This document shows, piece after piece, positions 24,741 through 33,597 of a DNA stretch of 64,000 bases. The notes below the pieces were generated by a model, which worked only from the letters and a program-made list of their open reading frames with translations, was not told the origin of the DNA and did no database searches. Source of the DNA: CAJJDF01 sp965657945 (GTDB lineage: Bacteria > Bacteroidota > Bacteroidia > Flavobacteriales_D > CAJJDF01); assembly GCA_965657945.1 (NCBI GenBank), contig CBFHPW010000001.1, positions 62,001-126,000 on the forward strand, read 5' to 3'. Position 1 is the first letter of the stretch; every line of letters starts with the position of its first letter. The position numbers and the translations under genes are program-made.

Positions 24741-26801
24741 TTAATTATAAGCAGGTAGAAAAGCGAATTTCTTAGCGTATTCTAACATCTGCTCATCAAA
24801 GTTTTGGTATTCAATTTTGAAATCTGTTATTTCTCCAGCTTCGTTTGTCACAGGAACTATTTTTGGGTTCACAAACCCTCTGTAAGGTTGAATGTTCAAT
24901 GGTTTTACTCTGTCTAGTACTTCTTTATGAATGGCTTGGTCCACTTTTACTCCATAATTTTCTACTAAGTTTTTTCCAGCCTCGTAGTCCCCTTCAGATT
25001 TTATTCTTTGGATTTCTCTTAGCAACTCACCAAACAAAGTTCTCAGTTTGTTGTAATCATTAATTTCAAAATACGTTTTTCCGTCTTTTTTGATTTGAGA
25101 AATTACGTTGTCTTCTTTTCCTTTTTCAAAAGCCCAAGAAGCAACAAGTTGTCTGTTTCTCATGTGAGCTTCTTCTATTTCTGCGCCCAGATCTAGTCTC
25201 GATAATTGAGTCATCATTCCATTCCGAATGTATCCGTCATATTCTGCGACACCTACATCAAGTGAAGAAACCAAACCAAGGTCAACCATTTTTTGATCCA
25301 TGATGTAGTACAACCCAACTAAATCAGCTCTTGCTTCTTCCAATGTCGAAGAGTAGTTTTTTAGGGTTTCTTTTGGAGTTTTTACTCCAGGATTTAATTG
25401 ACCTGATGCATGTCCTACTACTTCGTGAAGTGCAGTGTGCATTTTTCCAGCCACTTTTCCATGAGCTTCGCTCAAGGCTATTTCTGCAGAGTCGTGAGCA
25501 AACTCAGTTAAGATTCCACTTCCTCCAGCTTCGTTGTATGCCGAAATGATATTTCCTAAAGAAACTGATTTGGAACCGTGTTGAGTTCTTATCCAGTTTG
25601 CATTAGGTAAGTTCACCCCAATAGGTGTGGACGGAGAAGCGTCACCAGCTTCACCAGCCACATCTACCACTTTGTAGGTTACTCCAGTTACTTTTTTCTT
25701 TTTGTGCTCAGGCAGTAACGGAGCGTTGTCCTCGAACCATTGCACATTTTCAGAAACTACAGACATAATTTCTGTCATTTTAAAATCCTTCAATTCAACA
25801 ACCGTCTCAAAAGAGCCAGAGTATCCCAAAGGATCGTTGTACACTTCAATAAAGCTATTGATGTAATCGATGTCACCTGCGGTTGCTGCAACCCATGCAA
25901 TGTTATATTCGCTCCATAGTTTTAGATTTCCTGTTTTGTAATATTCAATCAAAAGTCCAAGTGCATTAGCTTGTTCAGGAGTTTCTGCAACTTCCATTGC
26001 TTTTGTCAACCAACCAATCATTTCTGTAATTGCCTCACCATACATTCCGTTAGCTTTGTAAGTTTTTTCTGAGATAACACCGTTTTCGTCTTTCACCAAT
26101 TTAGAGTTCAATCCGTATTCTACTGGTGTAGGATTCAATGTGTCTATAATTGATTTGTAGTAAGCTTCCACTTCCGCTTGGGTAATATTAGGAGCGTAAA
26201 AGTTAACAGCAGAAGCTTGTACCAAATCCACATCTTTGGATAGGTTTACTTTTTTTGCATCAAAAGAATTGTCAAAAATTGCTTTTTTAGCTTCTTCTGA
26301 TAATTCAGCATTTACTTGTTCAAGAGCATTCTCCAAAAACTTTTCACTGAATGCTGCTTTGAATTTATCATTCGAGTAATGATGGTGAATTCCATTGGCA
26401 AACCAAATTCTTTTTAGGTAAGTAACTAGGTTATTGAAATCATCGCTATTTCGGTTTCCCTTGTAATCAGTGTAGATTTTTTCTAGGGCTCTTTTTATCG
26501 AAAGATTGTGTCTGTAGTTTTGGTCATAAATAATTTCTCGACCCGAGTAACCCGCCATGGTCAAGTAGTAGGCATATTTTTTTTGTTGAAGAGATAAGTT
26601 GTCCCAAGAAGGTATTTTGTAACGAATTACCTCTATATCTGCAAACTTATCTACTGCATAAGAAAACTCGCCCGAGTTGTCGAAAGGGACTAATTCAAAA
26701 GACGATTCTGGTGAGCTTTGCTCAGTTCCTTCTGTGGGTGTTTCGCATGAAAAAAATAGACTTGCAACCAAAGAGGTAAAGAGTATTGATTTGAAATTCA
26801 T
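24741..26801 (-). CDS. M49 (dipeptidyl peptidase III-like) zinc metallopeptidase lipoprotein
   Basis: A 686-residue exported peptidase. The signal peptide ends in SLFFSC, so it is likely a lipoprotein. The zinc site is HEVVGH (the M49-specific HEXXGH motif with an extra residue compared with HEXXH, about residue 453), followed by ASGQLNPG and the third ligand in EEARADLVGLYYIMD (about 486). Length and both motifs fit M49 peptidases, which cut dipeptides from the N-terminus of oligopeptides; Bacteroidota members are often longer or membrane-attached. It probably works in the periplasm or on the outer membrane. It is a single gene, with its own promoter and terminator. Confidence 0.92.
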   Translation of the reverse strand: MNFKSILFTSLVASLFFSCETPTEGTEQSSPESSFELVPFDNSGEFSYAVDKFADIEVIRYKIPSWDNLSLQQKKYAYYLTMAGYSGREIIYDQNYRHNLSIKRALEKIYTDYKGNRNSDDFNNLVTYLKRIWFANGIHHHYSNDKFKAAFSEKFLENALEQVNAELSEEAKKAIFDNSFDAKKVNLSKDVDLVQASAVNFYAPNITQAEVEAYYKSIIDTLNPTPVEYGLNSKLVKDENGVISEKTYKANGMYGEAITEMIGWLTKAMEVAETPEQANALGLLIEYYKTGNLKLWSEYNIAWVAATAGDIDYINSFIEVYNDPLGYSGSFETVVELKDFKMTEIMSVVSENVQWFEDNAPLLPEHKKKKVTGVTYKVVDVAGEAGDASPSTPIGVNLPNANWIRTQHGSKSVSLGNIISAYNEAGGSGILTEFAHDSAEIALSEAHGKVAGKMHTALHEVVGHASGQLNPGVKTPKETLKNYSSTLEEARADLVGLYYIMDQKMVDLGLVSSLDVGVAEYDGYIRNGMMTQLSRLDLGAEIEEAHMRNRQLVASWAFEKGKEDNVISQIKKDGKTYFEINDYNKLRTLFGELLREIQRIKSEGDYEAGKNLVENYGVKVDQAIHKEVLDRVKPLNIQPYRGFVNPKIVPVTNEAGEITDFKIEYQNFDEQMLEYAKKFAFLPAYN

Positions 26802-26826
26802 TGTTGATTTGTTTTTAGGTTCGTAA

Positions 26827-26859
26827 CAAAGATAAGAGAATGATTGGAATTTTCCACAA
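26827..26859 (-). promoter_or_regulatory. Candidate promoter of the M49 peptidase gene
   Basis: Read on the minus strand, TATCTTTG (26834-26827) matches the -7 consensus TAnnTTTG exactly, and TTG (26859-26857) lies 22 nt upstream of it. The start codon is 26 nt downstream of the -7 element. Confidence 0.5.
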
Positions 26860-26903
26860 GGCTAATTTGAGCAAGTATCTATTTAATTGTGTAACTTCGT
26901 ACT

Positions 26904-27203
26904 ATGTTATTCAATCGATTTTTTAAACAGCCCAAGCCCAATCAATTTGGATACACTCCCGTGTTTTATAACGAGAGAAAAATAGAACGGGAAAGAAAAA
27001 TAAAAGAAGCGAAACTTGCTGAAGGAGAATCGTTGAGGTCGGAGTCTTTTGATTTTAAGAGCAAATTCGCCAAAGAGCTCGAGCTCAAAAGAAACCAGAG
27101 TTTAGATAAATTTCGCTCGAGAGGCAAGGCAAAGTCCAACAGAATGTTGCTCATTATTCTTATTTTAATTTTTGGGATCATTTATGTTCAGTTCACTTTG
27201 TAA
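26904..27203 (+). CDS. Small protein with C-terminal membrane helix, unknown function
   Basis: A 99-residue protein. It opens MLFNRFFKQPKPNQFGYTPV, then FYNERKIERERKIKEAKLAE; the middle is strongly charged and helical; residues about 80-97 form a membrane helix (MLLIILILIFGIIYVQF). The opening resembles small conserved Bacteroidota proteins (KPNRFxYxPRFYDP-like) of no known function. It lies between the peptidase (divergent, 102 bp) and the fatty-acid hydroxylase gene (57 bp downstream). It may be a tail-anchored cytoplasmic protein. Confidence 0.72.
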   Translation: MLFNRFFKQPKPNQFGYTPVFYNERKIERERKIKEAKLAEGESLRSESFDFKSKFAKELELKRNQSLDKFRSRGKAKSNRMLLIILILIFGIIYVQFTL

Positions 27204-27235
27204 CAAAAGCTACTCAACGCCCCTTCAACATGTTT

Positions 27236-27243
27236 TAAATTTG
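27236..27243 (+). promoter_or_regulatory. Candidate -7 promoter element for the hydroxylase gene
   Basis: TAAATTTG is an exact TAnnTTTG match, 17 nt before ATG 27261. Confidence 0.38.
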
Positions 27244-27260
27244 TGTCAAAGCAATAGCAA

Positions 27261-28148
27261 ATGAAATACTTAGAGTTATTTATAGCAGGAATAAAAGGAT
27301 TCGGAAATTATTTTTGGAATGAAATCACGTTTCAAGTTTCTCCTTGGTACCAGAATTATTTTTGGTGGTTGGTTGTTCTTTCTTTAATTGTGTGGGCATT
27401 AGAAATTATCTTTCCATGGCGGAAGCAACAGGCTATTTTGAGAAAAGACTTTTGGCTCGATACTTTTTACATGTTCTTCAACTTTTATTTGTTCAAGCTT
27501 GTCTTTTTTGCGGGGCTAACTCTTATGACATCTCAAGCCTTTATTGATTTATTAGGGGGAAATGCGGAAGTAGTTTCTCTTTTTGATGCGAGAGAATTAC
27601 CTTATTGGTTGCAAATAATTGTGTTCTTTTTGGCTATGGACTTTATACAATGGTTTGTTCATGTTTTGCTTCATAAATATGATTTTCTGTGGCAATTCCA
27701 CAAAGTTCATCACTCGGTAGAGGAAATGGGATTTGCAGCACATTTGCGCTATCATTGGATGGAAAATGTATTCTACACCCCAGCCAAGTATTTAGTTTTT
27801 CTCCTAATTGGCGGGTTCGAGCCGAGTAGCGTATTTGTGATTTATTACATCAATATTGCTATAGGACATTTGAATCATGCTAATTTAAATCTGGATTATG
27901 GCCCGCTCAAATACCTCTTGAATAATCCAAAGATGCACATTTGGCACCACGCAAAAGAGTTGCCTGATTCTCATCCTCACGGCATGAATTACGGAATCAG
28001 TCTGAGTATTTGGGATTATTTGTTTCGCACGAATTACCTCCCTTTTAGCGGAAGAGACATTAAACTTGGCTTCGATGAAATAGAAGAATTTCCAAAAAAA
28101 TTCGGTGAACAGCTCGTGTACCCTTTCAGTAAAAAGCGGCAAAACTAA
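27261..28148 (+). CDS. Sterol desaturase/fatty acid hydroxylase family membrane protein
   Basis: A 295-residue membrane enzyme of the di-iron FA-hydroxylase superfamily. It has about five hydrophobic stretches (WWLVVLSLIVWALEIIF; FYMFFNFYLFKLVFFAGLTL; IIVFFLAMDFIQWFVHVLL) and the clustered His ligands HVLLH, HKVHH, HLNHANLN and HIWHH. These place the active site at the cytoplasmic face and predict hydroxylation or desaturation of a lipid. The C-terminal part includes HPHGMNYGISLSIWDYLFRTNY, typical of the family. The true substrate (sphingolipid, fatty acid or carotenoid-like) is not shown by the sequence. Confidence 0.92.
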   Translation: MKYLELFIAGIKGFGNYFWNEITFQVSPWYQNYFWWLVVLSLIVWALEIIFPWRKQQAILRKDFWLDTFYMFFNFYLFKLVFFAGLTLMTSQAFIDLLGGNAEVVSLFDARELPYWLQIIVFFLAMDFIQWFVHVLLHKYDFLWQFHKVHHSVEEMGFAAHLRYHWMENVFYTPAKYLVFLLIGGFEPSSVFVIYYINIAIGHLNHANLNLDYGPLKYLLNNPKMHIWHHAKELPDSHPHGMNYGISLSIWDYLFRTNYLPFSGRDIKLGFDEIEEFPKKFGEQLVYPFSKKRQN

Positions 28149-28243
28149 GGAAATAGCCTCTTTGTTTTCCTCCTCTTATTGTGGAAATGTAGCATGCCCA
28201 ATAATAAGAAATTAATTACCTACTTAGAAGTTGTATTATTTTT

Positions 28244-28251
28244 TATCTTTG
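28244..28251 (+). promoter_or_regulatory. Candidate -7 promoter element for the first glycosyltransferase gene
   Basis: TATCTTTG matches TAnnTTTG exactly, 22 nt before ATG 28274. Confidence 0.4.
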
Positions 28252-28273
28252 TTTTTATTTTAGATAGCATATA

Positions 28274-28999
28274 ATGGATTTCAAAACACTTTCGATAATT
28301 ATTCCAGCTTACAATGAAGGCGCGACTATTCATTTAATTCTGAATAAAATTAAAGCAGTAAATCTGCCTAATAATATCCAAAAGGAAATTATTATTGTGA
28401 ATGATTTTTCTACTGATAATACTTCAGATGCTGTAGAATCATATCGCGAAGAAAACGCAGAAATGAACATTCAGTTTTATCACCAGCCCAAGAATATGGG
28501 GAAAGGAGCAGCTTTGCACAGAGGGATAAAAGAGGCCAAAGGCGAGTACATGATTATTCAAGATGCCGACTTGGAATACGACCCAGAAGAATACAACGAC
28601 CTGCTAAAGCCAATCATCAATGGGTTTGCTGATGTTGTTTATGGATCAAGATTTATGGGAGGGAACCCTCACAGAGTGTTGTTTTTTTGGCATTCAATTG
28701 GTAATAAAATGTTGACAACGATGAGTAATATGTTGTCTAATTTGAACCTTACAGATATGGAAACTTGTTACAAACTAATGAGAACAGATGTTGCTCAGTC
28801 CTTAAATCTGGTAGAACAAAGATTTGGGTTTGAGCCAGAATTGACTGCAAAGTTATCGAGAGTTCCTAAAATCAGAATTTATGAAGTAGGAATTTCCTAT
28901 TACGGACGTACCTACGAAGAGGGAAAGCATATCGGTTGGAGAGATGGATTTAGAGCAATTTATTGCATCGTGAAATACAATATTTTTAAGAAGAAATAA
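28274..28999 (+). CDS. Family 2 glycosyltransferase (DPM1-like)
   Basis: A 241-residue GT-A fold glycosyltransferase of family GT2: IIIPAYNEGATIH (start of the nucleotide-sugar-binding fold), IIVNDFSTDNT, GKGAALHRGIKEAKGEYMII, then QDADLEYDP carrying the DxD metal site, and a late MRTDVAQ...RFGFEPELTAKLS. The closest pattern is dolichyl- or polyprenyl-phosphate sugar transferases without a membrane tail. It would move a sugar to a lipid carrier at the cytoplasmic face. It is the first gene of the polysaccharide region, 61 nt before galE. Confidence 0.9.
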   Translation: MDFKTLSIIIPAYNEGATIHLILNKIKAVNLPNNIQKEIIIVNDFSTDNTSDAVESYREENAEMNIQFYHQPKNMGKGAALHRGIKEAKGEYMIIQDADLEYDPEEYNDLLKPIINGFADVVYGSRFMGGNPHRVLFFWHSIGNKMLTTMSNMLSNLNLTDMETCYKLMRTDVAQSLNLVEQRFGFEPELTAKLSRVPKIRIYEVGISYYGRTYEEGKHIGWRDGFRAIYCIVKYNIFKKK

Positions 29000-29059
29000 G
29001 TCTGAGTTAAGGATTGAATTCATAGTCAGTAATCAGTTAAGATTTCTTAAATAGTTCAC

Positions 29060-30088
29060 ATGAAAAACAAGAAAACAGTTTTAGTTACTGGAGGTCTAGG
29101 GTACATTGGTTCCCATACTGTAGTGGAACTGATGGAGCAAGGACAGAAAGTTGTCATAGTGGATAATCTTTGTAATTCTTCTATTCAAATTGTCAATCAA
29201 ATAGAGGAAATAGTAGGAAAGAAACCTCTTTTTTATGAATTGGATTTGTTGAATATCTCCAAACTGAAAGAAGTATTTGACCAGGAAAAAATAGGCGCGG
29301 TGATTCATTTTGCTGCTCATTTATTGGTAAATGAATCGGTGGAAAATCCTCTAAAGTATTACCGAAATAATTTGGTTTCACTCATGAATTTGTTGCAGGT
29401 AATGGACGAATCGAAAGTAAATAAGTTGATATTTTCCTCTTCTTGTGCGGTTTACGGAAACCCAACACAATTTCCGGTGACAGAAGATACTCCGATCGCT
29501 AAGGCAAGTTCGCCTTACGGTTCAACCAAGATTATGGGCGAACAAATCATTGAGGACACAGTTCATTCTTCTCCTAATTTAAAATCGGTTTTGTTGAGGT
29601 ATTTCAATCCAGTAGGAGCTCACGATTCAGGCAAAATAGGCGAATTGAGCCTAGGCAAACCTTCACATCTATTTCCAATTATATCTCGCGCTTTGGAGTC
29701 CAATTCACCTTTCAAGGTTTTTGGAAATGATTACCCCACACCGGACGGAACTCCCATACGTGATTATATTCACGTTCAAGATTTAGCCAGTGCTCATGTG
29801 GCGGCATTGAGCAAAATGGATGGTTCTGAGTCGAGGTTGTCGAGTTTCAATATTGGAACAGGAATAGGACTTTCTGTAATGGAGATAATCAGAGAATTTG
29901 AAAAAGTATCGAAAAAGAAACTGGAAGTAACCATTGAAAAAAGAAGGGAAGGCGATGTTGAGAAAATATGGGCAGATCCGAGTAGAGCAAAAAAAGAACT
30001 GGACTGGTCGCCAAGATTTTCGCTGCAGGAAATGGTTTCTAGTTGTTTGGCTTGGGAGGAGTTTTGTGGATCTCGCGAATGGAATTAA
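29060..30088 (+). CDS. galE: UDP-glucose 4-epimerase
   Basis: A 342-residue GalE. It has the Rossmann loop TGGLGYIGSHTVVEL, the catalytic SSSCAVYG and YGSTK (YxxxK), RYFNPVGAH, and GTPIRDYIHVQDLASAH, all GalE signatures; the length fits. It interconverts UDP-glucose and UDP-galactose (or the N-acetyl forms), feeding the neighbouring glycosyltransferases. A minor point: the segment FAAHLLVNESVENPLKYYRN has Leu where many GalE have Lys (HFAGLKAVGES). Its stop TAA at 30086-30088 directly touches the stop of the convergent deacetylase gene. Confidence 0.94.
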   Translation: MKNKKTVLVTGGLGYIGSHTVVELMEQGQKVVIVDNLCNSSIQIVNQIEEIVGKKPLFYELDLLNISKLKEVFDQEKIGAVIHFAAHLLVNESVENPLKYYRNNLVSLMNLLQVMDESKVNKLIFSSSCAVYGNPTQFPVTEDTPIAKASSPYGSTKIMGEQIIEDTVHSSPNLKSVLLRYFNPVGAHDSGKIGELSLGKPSHLFPIISRALESNSPFKVFGNDYPTPDGTPIRDYIHVQDLASAHVAALSKMDGSESRLSSFNIGTGIGLSVMEIIREFEKVSKKKLEVTIEKRREGDVEKIWADPSRAKKELDWSPRFSLQEMVSSCLAWEEFCGSREWN

Positions 30089-31384
30089 TTACAAGAGTTC
30101 TTTCACAGTTTTAAATTCACACTTCTCATCAATTAGCCAATCAATCAGTTGCTCATACATTTTTTTCCATTCCTTTTTTTGATACTCGCTGTAATAGGTG
30201 TTGTGCCAATTGACACAAATGTTTCCGTTAAATTTTTTAATTTCTTTTCCTAGCTTTTTAATCTCAACAAGTGCTTTTTCAGGCGGTAGCCCCATGTAAT
30301 GATCATATTCCAAGGTACAATCCATGATATTAAGTGGTACTTCTAGAACATTGAAAGATCTGTTGTTGTCAAAATCAAACAAGAGAAACGGTGTGCAAAT
30401 ACTATTTCTAAATCCAATATGTTCTTGGAAACCCAACGTAGAATCTACTCTTATTTCAGAAGAGTCTAACGTTCTGGGTGTTTTGTTCACGTCAAATTGC
30501 AAAAAGTGAAATCGGTTGCAAATCGCTTTAGGTGATATTTTGCTCCTTTCTGCTAGTAATTCTTTTGGATTATCATGAGTTCGGTAACTGCCGTGAACTC
30601 CAATTTCGTGACTGCTTTTCTTCAGGAAATCTAATTCTTGTTTTACGTAAGGGTGAGAAAGGGAATAGTCCGCGTTTTTTATGGAGTCAACTTGGTTGTT
30701 CTTGGCAAGAAAAAAGAAAGTAGAATTCACTCGCTTACCAGCATTAAATTCTGCCAATTCTCTCAGGTTTTTCCATGGAAAAAATGGTTTGATAAAGTGA
30801 GACAAACCATCTAAAACAGCCTTTGAATACTGTTTTTTTTCTAAAGAAATTCGGATTCGATGTTTCCATCCGCTTAGCACCTCGTCAATGTCGTGGGTTA
30901 TGGTTCCCGTAAAAACCCGTTTTGATTCAATTTTTTTTCCTTTGCTCCATTCCATTGCCTCTCTTAGGATATCAAAATAGTAGTTCACTACTGGCAAGGT
31001 GGTTATCTTTAGTTTGTGCTGTATGCTTTGCTCGTGGGTAAATCGTCCGTACTTATCTCTTGTGCTATCCTGTCTCTCTTGTTCTCCGCTCATCAGGTAC
31101 CATCCGGCTCCCACAATATCAAAGTTTATGATGATTTTGCCATTTTCTTTTTTCTCAATTATTCTCCGAACATGGTTTGAGTTCAGCACGAAGGGAATTT
31201 CTTTCTCTTTCCACAAACCTTTCACAATGTTGCCTATATGAGTGTGTGGATTCAAAAAATCGTGAGTAGCAATCTGAATCGCACAGCTTTCGGAATAGCC
31301 AATGTCATAATTCTCCCACTTGGTTTGGCAAGAATGAGCCAAATCAAAATTTTGAAAAAAGTAGTGCAGTTTTTCTTGATTCAT
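30089..31384 (-). CDS. NodB-like polysaccharide deacetylase family protein with N-terminal extra domain
   Basis: A 431-residue protein. The N-terminal ~130 residues resemble the extra domain (DUF7033-like) found in Bacteroidota deacetylases. The rest has deacetylase landmarks: FTGTITHDIDEVLSGWKHRI (THDID, motif 1 Asp pair), EIGVHGSYRTHDN (H-x-S/T motif 2), then SEIRVDSTLGFQEHIGFRNS (motif 3) and CVNWHNTYYS (late catalytic His). The family removes N- or O-acetyl groups from sugars. No signal peptide is visible, so it may act in the cytoplasm or be exported in another way. It is 28 nt downstream of the flippase gene. Confidence 0.8.
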   Translation of the reverse strand: MNQEKLHYFFQNFDLAHSCQTKWENYDIGYSESCAIQIATHDFLNPHTHIGNIVKGLWKEKEIPFVLNSNHVRRIIEKKENGKIIINFDIVGAGWYLMSGEQERQDSTRDKYGRFTHEQSIQHKLKITTLPVVNYYFDILREAMEWSKGKKIESKRVFTGTITHDIDEVLSGWKHRIRISLEKKQYSKAVLDGLSHFIKPFFPWKNLRELAEFNAGKRVNSTFFFLAKNNQVDSIKNADYSLSHPYVKQELDFLKKSSHEIGVHGSYRTHDNPKELLAERSKISPKAICNRFHFLQFDVNKTPRTLDSSEIRVDSTLGFQEHIGFRNSICTPFLLFDFDNNRSFNVLEVPLNIMDCTLEYDHYMGLPPEKALVEIKKLGKEIKKFNGNICVNWHNTYYSEYQKKEWKKMYEQLIDWLIDEKCEFKTVKELL

Positions 31385-31412
31385 GGGTATAGAATGTGTT
31401 CTACCTCAAACG

Positions 31413-32924
31413 CTATTTGCGTCCGGTTATTTTAGCCAGTAGCTTGTTCGCTAAGCCATTTATTTCTTTCGAAATTTTGAGGAAGTAGATAGGTAGTGCA
31501 AATGTAAGAAGAACCGTAACTCCAATTACAATTCCTTTGAGTCCGAGGTTGAGGTAATTATTAGCCAAAAACTTACCGGATGGAAGGAAATAAAGGACCA
31601 GAAAACTCATAGCTCCAATCCCCAAAACTTTTACTGTGTCCAAAGAAAATGGGTGGATGCGAAATTTGATATAAATAAACGTTAGCTTCATCAAATTGTA
31701 CCCAACCAAAGCAATTAAACTTGCAATTGCCGCACCTTCTATTCCATAAATGGGGATTAGGGTAAGGTTTAAAAAGATATTGGAAGCACCTAGAACCGAG
31801 ACAAATAGTAGGTTGACTCGGTAAAATTTAGAATAGATGATTATGTATGAGTTGACACTTGTAAGCATATCAAAGAGTTGAGATATGCCTAAATAGAGAA
31901 AGACAAATTTCCCCACTTTTAGTTGTTCGCTGTATTTAGTGAGAGATAATAAATCATCCATCAAAAACCAAATACAAAAGAAAACAACAAGCCCAAATAT
32001 AAACAGGGTAATAGACGATTTTTTATAAATGGAGGAAACTCCATTTAGGTCGTTATTCGACATTTTTTCTGAAATAATGGGGTTGGATATTTTTAATATC
32101 GATTTTGTTGCCGAACTCATAACATTACTCATGAAAAACATAATGCCATAGACCCCAGTTGAAACCAGACCTATTAAGGACCCGACCATTACAGTATCAA
32201 GTTTGAAACTCAGTTGAGATGAAATTTCATTCAACAGTGAAAAAATGTTGAAGGTTCTTATCTCTTTGCGTTTATTTTTGTCAAGGGTAAGTTTTGTCTT
32301 AAGGTTAAATTGAATAAAATTGTTTTTTAAGTTATACCAAAGTAACAAAGGTATAGTCATGAAATAATAGAAAAAGAACATGGAGATAAAAACCCCATTA
32401 CTCAATGATAGGGTTACTTTTAAGAGAATGATTAGGGGGAAATAAAGTTTTTGAATGATATTTTGTATTAAGTCCGGTATAACAATACGCTTGTTGGATA
32501 TTGATATTACTGTCAAAAATCCCTGAGACAAAACCAAAAAAATTACAAATGGTACAAGGTAAGCGTATAAACTAAGGTTTCCAGTTTTATCGATTTCGTA
32601 AGCTTGTAAGAATTGAATTAATGGAGTCTTTATCGCGAAGAAAATAACAACAAAGATGGAAAACTGAACCAGTAGTTTTTTAACTACCCAGGTTTGAAAA
32701 GCGGCTTTTTGGTTGCTAAAGCTAGGAAAGTATTTATAATACACGGCAAATACTCCAAGCTGAGCATAAGGAAGAAATAGGACACTTAAACTGAGTAAAA
32801 AGTCTATTAGCCCCTTACTTTCTAAATCCAAAGGATAGATGTATAAGGTTGAAATTAGACCTACTAAAATCCCACTGTAATTTACCAAACTATTTTTGAT
32901 TCCTTGTCTCTGGATTACTCCCAT
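31413..32924 (-). CDS. Wzx-type polysaccharide flippase (MOP superfamily)
   Basis: A 503-residue integral membrane protein with about 14 hydrophobic helices (for example GILVGLISTLYIYPLDLESK, FSIFVVIFFAIKTPLIQFLQ, LLFVSVLGASNIFLNLTLIP) and the typical MOP/Wzx end IYGIEGAAIASLIALVGYNL. It probably moves a lipid-linked oligosaccharide across the inner membrane. It is transcribed away from the 673-bp gap and toward the deacetylase. Substrate unknown. Confidence 0.9.
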   Translation of the reverse strand: MGVIQRQGIKNSLVNYSGILVGLISTLYIYPLDLESKGLIDFLLSLSVLFLPYAQLGVFAVYYKYFPSFSNQKAAFQTWVVKKLLVQFSIFVVIFFAIKTPLIQFLQAYEIDKTGNLSLYAYLVPFVIFLVLSQGFLTVISISNKRIVIPDLIQNIIQKLYFPLIILLKVTLSLSNGVFISMFFFYYFMTIPLLLWYNLKNNFIQFNLKTKLTLDKNKRKEIRTFNIFSLLNEISSQLSFKLDTVMVGSLIGLVSTGVYGIMFFMSNVMSSATKSILKISNPIISEKMSNNDLNGVSSIYKKSSITLFIFGLVVFFCIWFLMDDLLSLTKYSEQLKVGKFVFLYLGISQLFDMLTSVNSYIIIYSKFYRVNLLFVSVLGASNIFLNLTLIPIYGIEGAAIASLIALVGYNLMKLTFIYIKFRIHPFSLDTVKVLGIGAMSFLVLYFLPSGKFLANNYLNLGLKGIVIGVTVLLTFALPIYFLKISKEINGLANKLLAKITGRK

Positions 32925-33597
32925 GGTGATTCTTTTAATTTGCGCTAAGCCCTGTAATATATTAAGTTTGAACTAGAATTTCAAAATTAAACAACTAAAT
33001 TGTGAAAACCGCTTTTTTAGCTTAAATTTACAACTCAATATGTGAAGGAGTTATTTGTTGTTTTGAACAAAGATATACTAAAGTTTTACTCCTTTAAAAA
33101 TTAAAAAAAACCATAGAGGATGTCAGATATTTCAATCTATTGCTGACCATGCCCCGCCTTGTTAAAACTAAAAGAATTATAAATGAGTGTCAAAAATATT
33201 TTGCTGGTAGGAGGAATTCATTTTAAATCATGTAATACAGCTTTTGGGGTGAATTAGGACCTAACGCTTTTGATCTAAGGGAAGGAGTTTGAAAAGCATT
33301 TTCCTTGCCATAGCTGGCAGAATCCCAGTAATAGATATTTAAAAACTTTAGACAATGTATGCATAATGAGAAAGTTGGGCCATAACAATAGATTAAAAAA
33401 GCCGTCCACTCCTCAGAAACGACTCACCTTAAAGTAAAAAAATGTTACTAATTAGAAATAAAAAAAAAGTAGGTTTATGCACTACTAACAATATTATAAT
33501 TAAAGAGCTAGGGTAAGATGTTTTTCAAATATAATGGAAAAAGTTCACTGGGGATGTTATGAGCAGAGATTAAGGATTTGAATTTAATTAAATAAAA
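32925..33597. other. 673-bp gap with no intact gene; possible relic
   Basis: Both strands hold only short frames broken by stops. Minus-strand frame near 33345-33235 reads IYYWDSASYGKENAFQTPSL, then RSKALGPNSPQKLYYMI and a stop, and plus-strand frame near 33150-33227 reads TMPRLVKTKRIINECQKYFA. These look like decayed coding sequence but I cannot identify them. Runs of A and T are frequent. It sits between the divergent flippase and methyltransferase genes and must hold promoters for both, although I find no clear pair. Confidence 0.4.

Noticed and set aside
32925..33597. An insertion sequence or integron site in the gap.
   Set aside because: No terminal inverted repeats, transposase motif or paired attC-type sites could be found; only broken frames of unknown origin.
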